64,000 bases of DNA from Takakia lepidozioides. Lineage: Eukaryota; Streptophyta; Takakiopsida; Takakiales; Takakiaceae. Positions 1 to 13,400 of the stretch are shown here, one piece after another. The first letter of the stretch is position 1, and each line of letters begins with the position of its first letter. The position numbers and the translations under genes are program-made. The stretch is taken from the NCBI GenBank assembly GCA_030704615.1, contig CM060733.1:56048001-56112000 (forward strand), given 5' to 3'. The notes under the pieces were generated by a model, which saw only the letters and a program-made list of their open reading frames with translations, searched no databases and was not told the origin of the DNA.

Positions 1-910
1 ATTGCAAGGATTCAGCTAACCACCAGCATAATCTCACACCTTTATCTGAGCGCAATGCCCAGAACAAGGAAGCTCGCCAACAGCGTGTCCTACAGGTTAG
101 CTGCCTTTGCATTCTTGACCTGTTAAGCGTTAACCAGATCAAGAGACGGAAATTTTCTTACGTGTCTTTGCTCCTTTTAACTGCACCTACAGTCTTGTTG
201 GAACCATGCAAGTTAATGAGGGAATCTTTCGAAATAGCGAGATATATGGTGCTTCTGGCTGAGTTGTGATTGCCTTGCTAGTGAAGGAGTTATGGAGATG
301 CATATTTGACAGTCGTGGTGATGGTCTTTGGGGGATTACACAAAACAGCTGCGCAAGATGTTGGAGCTACTGGTACACGCATCACAGTGCTGCTCCACGA
401 CTTGCCAGTACCCCAAATGTCGGAGTGTGAAAGGGCTTTTCCGGCATGGCATGATGTGCAAGACTCGTGCGTCAGGAGGCTGTAGCTTGTGCAAACGAAT
501 GTGGTACCTTCTCCAGCTCCATGCTCGTGCTTGCAAGGAGTCGGAATGCCGGGTGCCTCGTTGCAAGTATGCCCTCTTCCCCTTGTTCTTGTGTCTGTTG
601 TATCTCATCACTATGCATCCCATCCAGCTGCCATGAAACCTGTCGCGTCATTATGATATGGCTCAGGGACTGATAAACCCTTGTCTCAATGTATCAATCT
701 TACCCTGTTGGTATGTGTCTGTTTGATTTTGGTTAGTTTGTGGACCCCGAATGACTCACCATTCTTGGGGATGTCCTGGTTGGCGTTGGCAACAGGGATT
801 TGAAGGAACATCTCAGGCGGCTCCAGCAACAAATGGAGTCGCGGCGTAGGGCGGCAGTCATGGAAATGATGAGACAGCGTGCGGCTGAAGCTGCTGGAAG
901 CAATAGCTAG
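1..910 (+). CDS. Histone acetyltransferase of the plant HAC (CBP/p300) family, C-terminal end only
   Basis: Three exons can be read: 3..95 (continuing from before the window), 349..566 and 796..910, joined GT-AG with matching phases. The first reads a stretch ending SERNAQNKEARQQRVLQ. The second starts LRKMLELLVHASQC and carries a TAZ-type zinc finger: a series of Cys/His pairs through LFRHGMMCKTRASGGCSLCK, then LQLHARACKESECRVPRC. The last holds a basic helix (DLKEHLRRLQQQ, then ESRRRAAVMEMMRQRAA) and stops at 910. This is the usual C-terminus of plant HAC proteins, nuclear coactivators that acetylate histones; the TAZ finger binds transcription factors. The catalytic HAT, PHD and ZZ domains would lie upstream, outside the window. 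No damage is visible. Confidence 0.93.
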
Positions 911-3332
911 GCTACTGCCCACGTAACATGCCCATATTTGTGGGAGCTAGACCTAGGCTAAGTTGAGAAGAGTGGGGTGGGGAAAGGGTGATCTTGTTTT
1001 CCGTGAGAGAGGGCTTTGCTAAAGACCTACACTCTGGAAGAGTTAGACATCCCGTACCCAACGGGAGCAGTGCTTTATGTTGCGTGGGTGGTGGTATTTC
1101 TTGACAAGGGAGACACACACCAAAAGAAAAGGATGGGAATCTTTGGCTCTGCCGTGATAGTGGAGAGCCCATTGGGTCATCCTATCCCCACTGTTGGGGA
1201 GAGGGGGACTGCCAAGTCGGGTATTCGCAAGCAAACGGAGGGGTGCCTGTGTTATAGCTTCTGTAAGAAAAGGCAGGGCAGGGGAGGGGTTGGAGTGTTT
1301 TGAAGTGCCTCGCATTATAGTAATTTGTTGAGATAGCAGGTTCACTTGGCTTGGTCACTCTTGATAAACGAAGCGGGCGGCAAGAGGAGGGCCCCGTTAT
1401 TCTTGTAATTGTACCCGGGACAAATGAGTTTGGGTAGATGCCAGGTGTCATGGCAGAGTAAGGCAGGAACGTAGCCACTCTGCGTGGAGCCGGCCGGGAA
1501 TATTGATGTAGAAGAGAGATCCGACAGACAGAGATTCACAGACAGGCCCATTCATTGGCCCTTGATTTGGCGCCCGATATCGGAAACCATTTACGGCGCT
1601 CTCATACAGGCCACAACAGAGCAGAGAGGCCTTGCGCACACTGGCTCCCCTTAGGTGTGTGTGACTTTCCACCTTTTCTGCATTCTTTTCTTTGTTGATG
1701 GCATGTTTGTCCTCTCCTTTCAAGCCTCATAACTGTATCTTGTGAAGAAAGGGAAGGCAGCAGCGTGTGTGGAGATCGATCTGACCTTCGGGTTATCGTC
1801 CTTGCTGCCCTGGCTCTTTCCCTTTACTTCTCCTCAATTTTGAAGCCCACTGTCTGCAGGGGGGGCGCCGTTGTCCGCTGTCGAACAAAACAGCTTCGGT
1901 TGGCTGGAAGTGAAGCTGTGGTGTGGGTGAGGTGGATACTAGGAACATCCAAAGCTTCAGGGTTGTCTGGGCCGTCATACTGTATTCATAGAGCTTCCAG
2001 AGCTGTGCGCCGGTGCTCTCTCAGCTTGATTGGTGGCAGTCATGTATGTGATGGCAGCTACGGAAGGGGGTACTGGTGTGGGGTGTGTGCGCGTGGGATT
2101 AATCTGTACAGTATCATTTAGAATCAATGTTTCCTGATGGATGTGAGTTTCTCTTAGCATTTTTAATATGAAATTTTGCAGATTGTTGCTCCTTGTTGAA
2201 TTTATCTCTCTTTGTCTCCATGCACTTGCCGTTTTTGTGCAGTGAGATGCTTGCCATGATTGATGAAGATTCATTTCGTCTGATTCTAGACCAAAATTGA
2301 ACATCATCTCCCAAGACCCATCTCATTGTGGGGAGCATTATGTGAAATAGAGGGCCAGGATCCAAGAGCATGATATTCAAGATGCTGCAGAAGTCCACTG
2401 ACCACATCAGCACATGAGGTGTCTGCGTGTCTGCACCCTGGGGATCCTCAGCGGTTTCTAAACTAAATAAACAGCATTTACATTGTAAATACACTCAGCA
2501 GCATGGTCAGGTTCTTCAAGATCATCACAATGGATCCTCATGAGAATTTGAAGAGGACAACATGGTGGAGGTAGTTGAAAGTTTGAGCAAGAGATCAACC
2601 TTTCATCTCAAGCTATATCTACTGTGGGCCAGAGCCCTTATAGTGATAGGCTTCTATGTAAATTGGTGGTAGGGGTTTTACAATTGATGCGAAGGAAAAC
2701 ATCCTATACAAGTATAGCTCAGAAGCATTTCCGGAACATCTACATGACTTATATTCAGGGACACTTGCAGTGCAAAGCAGAAAGCCATGACTGGGTACTG
2801 AATATGGCATAAGTTGTCTCCAGGTGGTTTGAGTGAAGCAAGACTGAGTAGTGCCTGTAAAGTCTGGAAGCTTTAAGAACCTATTTCACCAAGACGAAAC
2901 ATGACATGTTAAGAGAGGATTGACATACTGAGAAGATAGAAGAGAGCAGAATAAAAACACAGGTAAGAAGCATGCAGGACACAAACAGCTACCCAGAGTA
3001 AAGTAGATCAAGGTGGGGAGAACAGGAAAGGACTGTTGCAAAGATGCTGAATCATGCGTTAACTATACTAAACAATTCACAATTATAATTACTCTGGACA
3101 TCATTCACATCTAGGCTCCACCGTGGACACATGACAGTGAGAAAGTAAGTTTACAATGTTTCAAACAGCCAGTTCTGTGGCGATGGTGGAGAGCAATCAA
3201 AGGAAAATAGGTACAGCATACACTCAGGGGCTACGGGAGAAAATAGCTCCAAGTATGTACAGAAGGCCGCAGTGTATCGAAATTACCTGTTGTTGGAAAC
3301 ATCAAGTGATCACATGTAGTTAAAATCTAGCT
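911..3332. other. Intergenic: 3' UTR of HAC, then no recognisable gene
   Basis: The HAC 3' UTR probably occupies the first several hundred bases. Several open frames of 60-126 codons exist on both strands, but none shows a domain, plausible splice joins or consistent composition. The right end, just before 3333, should hold the 3' UTR of the convergent NPH3 gene. Confidence 0.4.
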
Positions 3333-5672
3333 CTACTGTTGGCATGAGAGCTTGGAATTGAAGAGCCGCTTAAGTCCTAGAAGACGTGCAACCTCCACAC
3401 GTGTGCGCTTGCATGAGCTTTCAAGCTCCACAACTCTAGTTTGCATTTTCTTCAAATTCTTTTTCAGCTCCTGATTCTGCCGTAGAACAAACTCAAAGTT
3501 GGAGCATTGCAAATGCACCACAGTTTGCTGGCCAACTCTCGGGGTGTCTGTGACTGGGGAGGGGGATCTGTCATGCTTTGTTTTACAGAATGGTGACCCC
3601 TCTATCGCAGCCCTCAGCTGAGCTTGCTGAAGAAGCACCACTTGAATTGCGAAGCTCGCTGGGAACCGTGCATTTAGAGCAACTGACTTGCATGCTTCCA
3701 GCCCCAACTTCTGATAATTGAGCACTTTGAAAAGTCTCGTAGCTTCAGCCTCGGTGATTGTTGGATGTGACTGCACAAATATGAATGAGAGAATATTCAG
3801 TTGACAGTGAACTGCTTAAATTGCAAAGATAACCTTGATCTTCGGCAACCAATGACAGGCAGGCGTAACATGCTGCAAAGTTTGCAGTCCTCGTACCTAA
3901 TCTTCCAAGACTTGGATCATAATCATGCAGCGGAAGTTGAAAAGACTTCAATTCTAGAGACCTAGAGCGACAGATTTTCATTTCCACCTTTTTGGGCAAA
4001 AGGCCTTGCAAGGCTCCCATCCTACTGGAAACAGGTGCAGGAAAATACTTGAGACCCTTGAGCATGCGGATAATCAGTCATACCTCAAGATAAATGTCAA
4101 CGGCTCTGTACAGGCCGTCATCAGTTAGTCGGGCGTAATCTGGCAGTGCTTCTGCCAATGCTTGGAATTTGGATGGTCTCAAGCAGGAATCGGCAGCGAT
4201 TTCAGCCAGGTATTTGTCCATTAACTCTCCAACTGAGGTCAACGCACTTTGCACAGGGCTGCTCATGTTGGAACTGCTTGTTCTTGACAGAGATGATTTG
4301 CTATCCGATCCTGATAAAGATCTGCTATCGCACTTGGGAGAAGTCAGGAGGGCCTCCGCCTTGTCCTTCAAGAAGAAATGTACGAGGCGAAGAACCAGAT
4401 CAACATCATAGAGGGAGCCACTGCGGGGAGGAAGGGCAGGAATGAGAACATTGTCCAACGTTGCCTTTTCCAGCTGGCATCCTATCATCCGCTCAAGCTC
4501 TCTCCTGCACGGTTTAGCAGCCCTGAGGGCAATTGCTATTCTCCGCAGACCAAGCAAAGACCTGCATGATACTGATCCTCTGTCAAGACCCGAAAAACAG
4601 GTCACCACAGTCTCAATAACTTCCCGTTGCACCTTCTGTGTGCAATTGGACAGGATTATTTCGTCACGATCGCCTTTGTTAAGTTTCTTCGGCGATAGTG
4701 ACATGGGACTGTATCCGAGCACCGGCAATGAGGACCGAAGGTAATGCAGGAGGAACTTCGCCAAAACTCTATGGTCTGAAGCCCTGTTTGCTGTCATTGC
4801 TTTCACAACCTTTTCCATAAGGCATGTCGAGAGGGTGGAGAGGTCTTCAAACCACCAGGTCTCGGAAGCAGCTCTGGATGACCTGTTCGAGCTGCTGCTG
4901 CCACTCGTTGTAGACAGATAGGAATCAGAGGATATGGAAAGTGGGCTAAACTCGATGAAAGAATTAATTGAGGAGGCCTTATCAGCTAAAGAAGTCGCGC
5001 ATCGTTGTACGATCAGCGTCTTCTCTGCTTCGGGTAGGAAAGCATCACAAGTTTTCAAGACAGCGATAGCTTCCTCCCAACTCCAAAACACCATATTCCG
5101 CAAGAATCCCTCCGTTCTTTTCACCAGATTTCCCTTGCCAAAGTCTTCACTCATTTCCATATAATCAGCAGCACACCGGAGCATGGCGACATTCGTTGAC
5201 GTGATAGAAATGTCTGAATCAGTGTAACAAAATCTGGCAACCATCTCAAAAGCTTGAGGTCCTCCCGGCAGATTGTGCAGTTGAACATGCAGCAGTTTTC
5301 TTGGCGGCGAATCGTATGAAGCTTGAGTCCAAAGAACGGACGCTTCCTTGACGGCCTCCATCATTCGACCGCAACGAGCAAGCAAGGGTTTCTGAACAGA
5401 CAGCCAGAGTCCAAAAAGATGTCAGAAGTACATACAGAGGTTCCATTTGCTATACCTGTCCACTTACTCATCAGCGTACTTACTCTGACTTCAGGAAACT
5501 CAAGAACACTAACATGTGCAAGATGCAATGATGAAAGTGATGCTTGATCCAGTGTATATACCCTGTGCACGATGAAGACTTGCTGGGCATTCACTTCAAC
5601 CTCCAGAAAACTAGGCGGCTTCATATCGTCGGTTCCAGACAGCCTGCTCAAACCAAACTCAGCTTCCGTCAT
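3333..5672 (-). CDS. NPH3/RPT2-family BTB protein (phototropin-signalling type, CUL3 adaptor)
   Basis: Three exons: 5562..5672, 4084..5391 and 3333..3770 on the minus strand. All junctions are GT-AG, phase 0, giving 618 residues, the usual family length. The ATG at 5672 follows an in-frame TAA. Exon 1 and the start of exon 2 form a BTB fold (FLEVEVNAQQVFIVHR, then KPLLARCGRMMEAV, ending near FEMVARFCYTDSDIS). The NPH3 domain fills the middle and spans the second splice: AVDIYLE joins SHPTITEAEATRLFKVLN, then YQKLGLEACKSVALNARFP. A serine-rich stretch sits near KCDSRSLSGSDSKSS. The C-terminus holds a coiled coil (LRQNQELKKNLKKMQTRVVELE region). Members act at the plasma membrane in phototropism or auxin-transporter trafficking, many as substrate adaptors of CUL3 ubiquitin ligases. 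Which subgroup this is cannot be decided here. The gene looks intact. Confidence 0.95.
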
Positions 5673-6960
5673 TGCTTCAAGATTTGGTTACAGCTCTCAC
5701 TCTCCGGAATCAATTTCTACTGTAACTGGAGACGCGACTCATCACATGACTTAGAGACACGCAATTATACAGCATCATATGGCGGATGCAGAAGAATAAG
5801 TAAGCAAAGTTTCGCACCATCCGAAAAAACAAATTGGCCAGGCTTCCTACAAACATGGTCTGTACTCGAGTCCCCGTTTTGATGTGTCCAGGACGTGTCA
5901 CATGAAGAAGAAGCTCACCTGGCTATGTTGGCTGAAGGATTAGACGGCCCCAGCTGTAAGTCGAAGGTGAACATTTCTAAATAGAGACTGGTACTGCCGT
6001 CTCTGTTCATTTTTCAAGCTCGATACCGCTCTCCTCTTTAAAAACCAGCGCACAATGCAGTGACAGTAAGATGCACGCCAATTGAGTCTTCAGTTTGTAA
6101 AGGCGCATTATGCAGCCGCACTCAAACGCATGAATCCCTCTCCCTCGCCCTCTGTTCCTATAATCAACTTAACGCTCGAGCCACAATCTAGTCGTGTGTG
6201 CAGCGACGACAAGTTACAAATCAGACAAACAATTTGGAAGCCGCGCATTCCTCACACCTACTGACGATGCAGCGACTTCCGATTTCTCGCGTAACAATCA
6301 ATTGCAAATGTAGCCGCTCCCTCTCACATCTCTAATAATAATTTCCCCAGTAGGCTTCAGCAGCTTCCCTATCCGCAACAATCTACGCAACGGCTACGTG
6401 CTGCTTTACTCTTTACTCCGGTCGGAAGAGGCGGGGAGCAGTAAAGCACTTTGAATCCTAGCATATACTCCTACATACACTCGCTCGCTGGATCATCACA
6501 AGGCTTTGCAGTGTTTGGAAGCAGCAGCAGACAGGCAGTGGGCAACGGGCAGCAGAACAAAGCGAGGCGGAGGAGGGGGGCGGGTAATCGCTGGCACGCT
6601 GCTGCCATATGAATGCCTTGCCTCTCCAGCACCCCGATAGCCAAGCCCGGCAATCGCCACCGGTGTCAGATCGCCGGCGACCGTCCGTCCACGGGTCCAG
6701 CCCTCTGAAGTGGCGGCGCCCGCTGCCATCTTCACTGCGCACTGTGGCCCGCTCTTTCATCGGCCGAGGATCCTTCCGCAGCAGCGACGATGTGACCGCA
6801 CGCACGCGCACACGCAGCCTCTGACAAGCATAGCCATTTCAAACACGACGACGAGGACGGACGGAAAGAGTCGTTGGCTACCTTGGGATTCCGAGCTCTG
6901 TCCGCCGTCGCGTCTTTCATCCTCCGTCCAGTGTTTTTTTCTTAAAGAAATTTGGAACAG
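5673..6960 (-). promoter_or_regulatory. Probable 5' UTR and promoter region of the NPH3 gene
   Basis: No coding frame with support lies here. Bases 6500-6830 are clearly richer in G+C than the surroundings, with runs such as gaggcggaggaggggggcggg, as expected of a plant 5' UTR or core promoter. The short open frames on both strands are by-products of that composition. The transcription start cannot be placed from sequence. Confidence 0.3.
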
Positions 6961-7194
6961 CACGAGTGGCTACAGAGTTTTGCAGAAAATAGCGGTACAT
7001 TCTGTTCATCCACTGAAATTCATCCACCTCTGTACCATAATCCATTTATATCATCCGTATTTGGATAATTCATCGATAATTTATTTTTTATTTTGAGAAA
7101 TTTGGCGATTTAATCCACGAAAAAACAGGGGACTTGCGACAGAATATTCCATTTTATTTTTTGAGGTCGAAATCTGGCGAAAATTCGCCAATAA

Positions 7195-7400
7195 AAAAAA
7201 CGCTGCCTCCGTCCTTCCATTTTGTCCGTCGACCCTGCATAATCGCGGGTCAGCCGAGCCTTTCGCTGGTGGTGAAAATGCCACCAATTAGCGGGTGACC
7301 CGAGTTGGTGTGTCTGGGTGAACCTGGGTTCAAATTCTGGCTGCCCAGTGCCACAGGACCAGGTGGATTCTGGTCTATCAGGCTTCCCTGTGCCGTTTTT
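7195..7400 (+). repeat. Possible tRNA-derived (SINE-like) remnant
   Basis: Around 7316-7340 the sequence has ctgggttcaaattctgg, which fits a pol III B box. It is preceded by an A-box-like ttagcgggtgacccgagttgg and followed by a T-rich tail (gtttttgttttttgttttgg). The upstream acceptor-stem half is not recognisable. A degraded SINE is the likeliest reading; a working tRNA is excluded. Confidence 0.3.
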
Positions 7401-10400
7401 GTTTTTTGTTTTGGATGTTCAGAGCATAAACAAAGGAGAGGAGAGGAGTATTAAATGTGTTGAAAGAAAAAAGTGGAGCATGATGTGTGTGTGGAGTAAA
7501 TGGGAGGAGGGTGGTACAATTTCAGTTATTAGAGTTAATAGTTATAGTAATTATTTACATATTATTGTTGACATTAATTAAGTAACATTAACATTTGCTT
7601 GCAAGATTGAACTTTGAAGCTGGGACGTAGTTGGGTACTAACTTATATTCCCGATCATCATCACACACACTAACTTATTGAAGAGGAACTTGGGAAAGTC
7701 TTCAGAAGCATTGCATGCAAAGCAAAGAGAAGGATCCAAGAAGCATGTTTCAATACAAACATTGCATGATAGAGGTGTAGTAAATGTGGTGTTGACCTTG
7801 TATGTTAACTCGAGGGCTTTATAGCACAAAGTCCTCTTTATGTATCCAGTATCCACAACATGTGAGGGTACCTGTAGCCTAATCCAGAGTTTATAGTAAG
7901 AAATTGGCAGTATGATTGGAATTTGTCTCTGCTTTGTACTACAGAGAGTATTGATTGTACTAAACTAACGTGTGATGAAGGCATCTTAATACTTGTGCCT
8001 CGTGGTTGCTTTTGAATACTTCAGTGTGCACTGTGAACTTGGTGGGTGAACTAGAATGAGTTAGAATAGTTGACTTGGGTGATAAGAGAAGCTCTAATCA
8101 CAAGTTAATTTGTGACTAGTACAGGCATTTGCATTGAGTGTGTAGGCAGTTCAACAACAGTCATCACCCATCTTTTTGATTCATCAAGAGGAGGGAGGAT
8201 TGAAGTGTGCAAGAGACTCTGGTGGAGATCTGGCTACATTGACTGTGCAATTGTTGGGGCTGAATTGAAGTTTTGGGCAATGAATCGCTAAGCAACTTGG
8301 GTAGGAGTAATCTTTTCTCCAGTTAGGTAACCAACGGACACAAACCCACATGGGCTTTCTTTGACATGCACCATACTTACACTGAATTCAGCTACAGTCC
8401 CAACTCTTATTAGGGTTGTTGAGTTGCAAGTCCAGTTGGTGGAATGTACAAGCAAAAGCGGAGTCAACATGTTGAGTTGTTGTTGCTGTGATTGTTGTTG
8501 CAACCACGCTTGTCGGTTCCTTTTGAAAATCAAACAATTTTCTCGGCTGCTGAGCCTTGGAATTTGGAGAAGTCACTGAAACCCTAAAGGAGATGGAATC
8601 GACTGTGTGGGCCTCCATGCATTCATGAATCTGGTTGACAAGATGGAAAACAACAGTTTCTTAAAAAGACCCAACTCGCAATTTAGTGCGATGAGCAGCA
8701 TCATCACCAGATTTTCACAGAAAGATGAACAACTGGGGCCACAATACTTAGACCTAGGCTTCCATCTGGTACAGAGCGTGGTGGTGGGTCCTGGGAGAAA
8801 CACTCTCATCTTAGAAACTGGATGCATGTGGGAGAAATTCTATCCATTTCCGTTCCACAGATCCTCGCAGAACGCAGGTATTCATCTATCCTGCGAGGGG
8901 GCCTCACAGACAGAAGGTGAAGGGAAGGGAAGATCCTTCCGCCCACACAGTGCACAGTGCACACAGCTCGAGCCAAGCGCTGCCAATTATGCAGGGCCCT
9001 CATTGATGGCCCGCCTCTGGACGTGCACTTCTCTGCCACCTCCACGCCCATGGGGATTTTGCTACAGGTCTTGCTAATCCCGGCCGCTCCATCTCCCAAC
9101 TTGCCTGGTGATTTGCTTGCTACAGGGTCGTCTTGCTCTGGCCATGAGGAAGTCTGTTTTCTCCTGCTACAGGACATAGGTCCAGGTAGACCGTAGCAGT
9201 GATCAACAGAAACTAGAAAGAAAAACTTGGAGGAGGACTGTGACTCTGATTATGATTGCTGGTCTAATAAATGTCCTTATAAGTATCACTATAAACATTC
9301 TGATCCGATTCACTAAGAAATTCAAGGCTGAAAAATTGCACCAGAAGCAGAGCAGAAATAAGTCTTCAGATAGCTAATTTCTAACCAGTCAAACAAGTAC
9401 AGAACCTGAACTGGAGTTCAAGTAGGTGCCTGGAGTGTAGGGTTTAGAGAATACGTTAGATTGAAATGGTCTCAACTTTTGGAGGTACGAGGTTCAAATG
9501 AATTAAATGTCTTGCGGGAACTGTAGGAGGTCCGAGGGAAGGGTAAGAGAGTCGAGGGCTTTTAGAATGCATTTGTTGAATGGATGGGTCTAGCTAGGTG
9601 AACAACCATCTCGGGTGTACTTATTAGACTTTAATGCTTGCCCGTTAGCAAAAAGTGAGACGATAACATTTCTCAGTACATACTCGAGATTGAAGAAGGT
9701 CACAATAAACCCAGCATCTTTATGCCAGGATACCAACAAATTCCGACCACCTCGTGTGTTGAGATGGCGCCAACTGCATGCCAGGATTTAACACAGGCAT
9801 TAACAACGGGACGTATAAGCTTAATTATCATGCTAATTTGAGCGGAAGCAAGGCACAATGTTTAAGACTGAAGGCCGAAAAAAGTATCCGCAAGTTGATT
9901 ATTCAGATCAATCAGCCAATGCCTGGACAGTTTTGAAGTTTTGTAACCACAATCCTTGCAGTACTGGGTAGTTGATTGCAGATGCTCACTATATACATAA
10001 CTACAGGCGGAATATGTGGAGTAAAAGCAGCTACGTACTTAGATGAATGTCTGTCAAAACTGAACACATTATACAGCCGGCGAGCCGGCGAAGACAGATC
10101 TCGCTCTTAAATTTTTGATGCGTTCATGGGGCCCATTAGCGAGCTCATAATGAGAGTGGACCTGTGATTACAGCGCTCTCCTCTGGCCGCTTTGACCACC
10201 AGTCCTTGGCAACTGTAGTTCTCCCCCTCCTTCATTGCTTTACAGCAAACAGAATCACCCAGTGTCCCTGGAAAGTTGAAATACCCGTCGAGCATCCATC
10301 CACACTGGATATTCCATCTCCCTGTCTTGAAAGAGATGGTGATTGACAGTCCCAGTCAAGCAAACAATCTAGGACAAGAGGTGAGTCAGGTTCGATTAAT

Positions 10401-13400
10401 CCACATCGGTGGACTGCAAGCAGTCACTGTCCAGGGGAGAATTTTACGAACAAAGTGTCTGTGGGGTCTTATAGAAAAGTGCTCAGCTTCTTTTCGGCTA
10501 CTGTCAGAGGTGCATAGCCCCCAAACTTTGATGAGCATTAAGAGCCCACCAGGGCCCAGCGAGTGGGGCCTGGTAGGGGTAACCGCGCTCACGATTTGTA
10601 AACAGGAAAATGGAAGTATGTCGGCGGATGCCTGCAGATTCCATGCTAGCATGCCATGCGTTGCAAGATGCGACTATTGGAGCCTTCTAGTTGCGTCACC
10701 CTTTGCAAAAGCGCTGATCTCTGTTAAATGATTGAGCTAAAGGTCGCACAACAGAGTACATGTACATTGCTGCCTAAGCTTGGGAGAGATGCTGGCTCCC
10801 GATGGTTCGCCGTTCAGTGCAACTGGTCTGAACGTTTTAAACATCTACCAACGTCGACGAGGCAGCACCCTGCACTTTGCCAGGTGCTCACGTCAAGATG
10901 GATGAACCTCGCATCAGCCTCGGGCCGCACAGGGACACACGCGACACAGGTACACACGCACATTTGTCCTTTGAGCTGGAGTGTTCCAGAATGGAAGAGA
11001 CAAGGGTGAGATCGATGAAAGCCAGCTGACGTTGGCTCGCCCCTCTAGGTACCATGACGGGCAGCGTGGCCTCTATCTATCACGTGCGTCCACCAAAGTT
11101 CAGCTGAGAATCTTCAGCAGCACCTGAGTACCGGAACTGCCTGAGTTTGAGGTAGCACCTACCACAACTTCTAGGAACCCAATACTAGGGCTGTAGCAGC
11201 AATCCAGGGAGTTGAACAAGCTGAAATTTGATCCTAGCCTAAAATGCCATTTGCTCCTCCTGTACATGAACTTCAAACTCATCCTGCCTGGATTTTGGAC
11301 CTGGGCACTTCTGTACCAGCACCCAGCCCTATGGTTGTCGATATATCACAGCTACTCACTAGCTTCCAGTTTGACAGTCTTCATAGTCAGGTTATAATAG
11401 TTCACATCCTGTAGATCTGTGCTGGAGTAGGTGAATTAGCTATTAGTTCAAGTCTTTGCTCAGAGCACCAAACCATTTTTATTGTCCAACCTAACAGGAA
11501 GTACAAGTCAGAATCCCAGGTGGCTTGCCGTGTATGCTATAAATCCCAGTTGTGTAGATATCTTTTTCCACCACGGGATGGATCATGGACGTGAGAGACA
11601 ACAGACAACTTGCATGCAAAAGTCCCATAAGTTTAGAGGATTCTATCACAGTACAAGTCGGATTTGCTGCTCCTCACTCCACCTCTCCAACAATAATGAG
11701 GCCCAAGGGCTCCAAGGAATTTACACCACCATCCCTCTACATACTATAATATCACCCCAAGCATGCATGCATGATTAGCGAAGAGCTTGCCTGTTATAAT
11801 ATCGTTTCTACTAATCATCATCAAAGCCATTCTGATTCGCAATCTTGTCCGGATGCAATGAAGGCACCTTCGTGGGCTCAACTCTGAGGTGGCCACGCAC
11901 ACCAAATAAAGCAAACTGCGGATGGCCTTTCATAGATGTTGTACACCTCGCCATAATAAGAGCCTGTTATCCTGGCCACAAAAAAGTCACAGCAACATTG
12001 ACATTCTATTTTTGCAACAACCCACAATTTAATACAAGGAACTCCCCATGTCTATCTTTGTAACGTTGAAATCAAACCCCACAGATTTGAAAGTTTGGGT
12101 GCAAATTGTGACTCACACAACCCTGCACTTTTCAACCCATTACTGTAGTTCCACTACCCTAGTAAAGAGCTTGTAAAGAGTATGTATAGTCTGCGAGTAC
12201 ACATAGAGAGCTCAACTGCCATATGAAATCTAGACAACAGATCGGTGCCCACAACATGATTGGCAATGGCAGTTTTCAGTCGAGAAGGGAAATATTCCTC
12301 GCTTACACATGCGAAAGGGGCATCCAGAATACAATGACAAGTCAACAAGCAAAATCCTGTGAGAATGTTACATCCACATTGCTCCTCTTTTACTGGCCAG
12401 AGTGAGTCATTCTAAACCAATATCTCAGCGTCAATGACATTGGATTCCTTTGCTGCGGCGATGTGTCGGAGTGTTTCTACCACTCAATTTCTATCTTTGG
12501 GCGTCGGTGGGCATGAATAGTGACACCCATAACTCGATCGATGTATTGGCCTTGGTCGCCCATATTCCTGGTCCTGGTTTTGAAACAACAATTGAGCTTG
12601 GCTTCAGGCAGTTGCTTGAGCACATAGAATACACATGTGCGAAGAGTATGGCGCTAAACACGAAGAAGATGACTATTTCAGTGGCGCTGACCGTGGCGTC
12701 TACAGTGGCTTGGAAGTCGCATGCCCACTGCTTGACTTCCCTGTGAACAACCCCCATTATGAGTAAGCGAGCGATTGCCATGTCCACAGCCCCTCCCAGG
12801 CATGATGTACAATCCCATTTCTAAGGAGGTTTAAGCTTCCATAACCCTTCCTTCAGATTGGTTACTCCTCTTTCGATGGAGGTGCGTGAAATCAACTTCC
12901 CGCATGAATGAGCATTTAAGACGGCAGGGTGGAGGTAGTACTTACTACTTACAAGAGTAAGTTGACTCGAATCTTGAAGCTTCCTCTCCATGTATTCTAA
13001 ATGTGGGGAGTACTGTGTCAGCTATCTATGCATAATAGCGGCACAGGTGGTTGCATACGTTATTTGGAGCCATAAAAGCTGCTGATATGGTTTTAGTGCA
13101 ACGTGGAATTGAGAAGTTCCATTCAGTGTAGCGTATGAAGTATGAACACCCATCACGGTTCTCAACACCTGCAAGGATGCCATGAAAAAACACAGCTTTC
13201 AACGTCTTCGCAATCTCTCTCTGAAAAATTTCCTCTTGAGCATTGGGGCTTTCTTGCTGCTTGATAGGTCCTCCTTCCTCAATGATGTTATGAGGCAATA
13301 CCTCTTTCTTACCTAGGTACATTACGTGTAGAAAAGAGTCCATGTTGGCCCCGTTGCAAGAGCATCAGTAATGTCACCAACCTTAACTTCGGCCGTGATG

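Noticed and set aside
3745-4065. Minus ORF between NPH3 exons 2 and 3
   Set aside because: It lies in the intron; the clean GT (4083) to AG (3771) junction restores the conserved DIYLE-SHPTITE reading.
6458-6963. Several overlapping ORFs on both strands
   Set aside because: High G+C with few stops in all frames; position fits the 5' region of NPH3.
8607-9196. Possible gene on either strand (plus 8607-9077, minus 8806-9177)
   Set aside because: The plus frame begins at GTG, no domain is visible on either strand, and no splice chain could be built.
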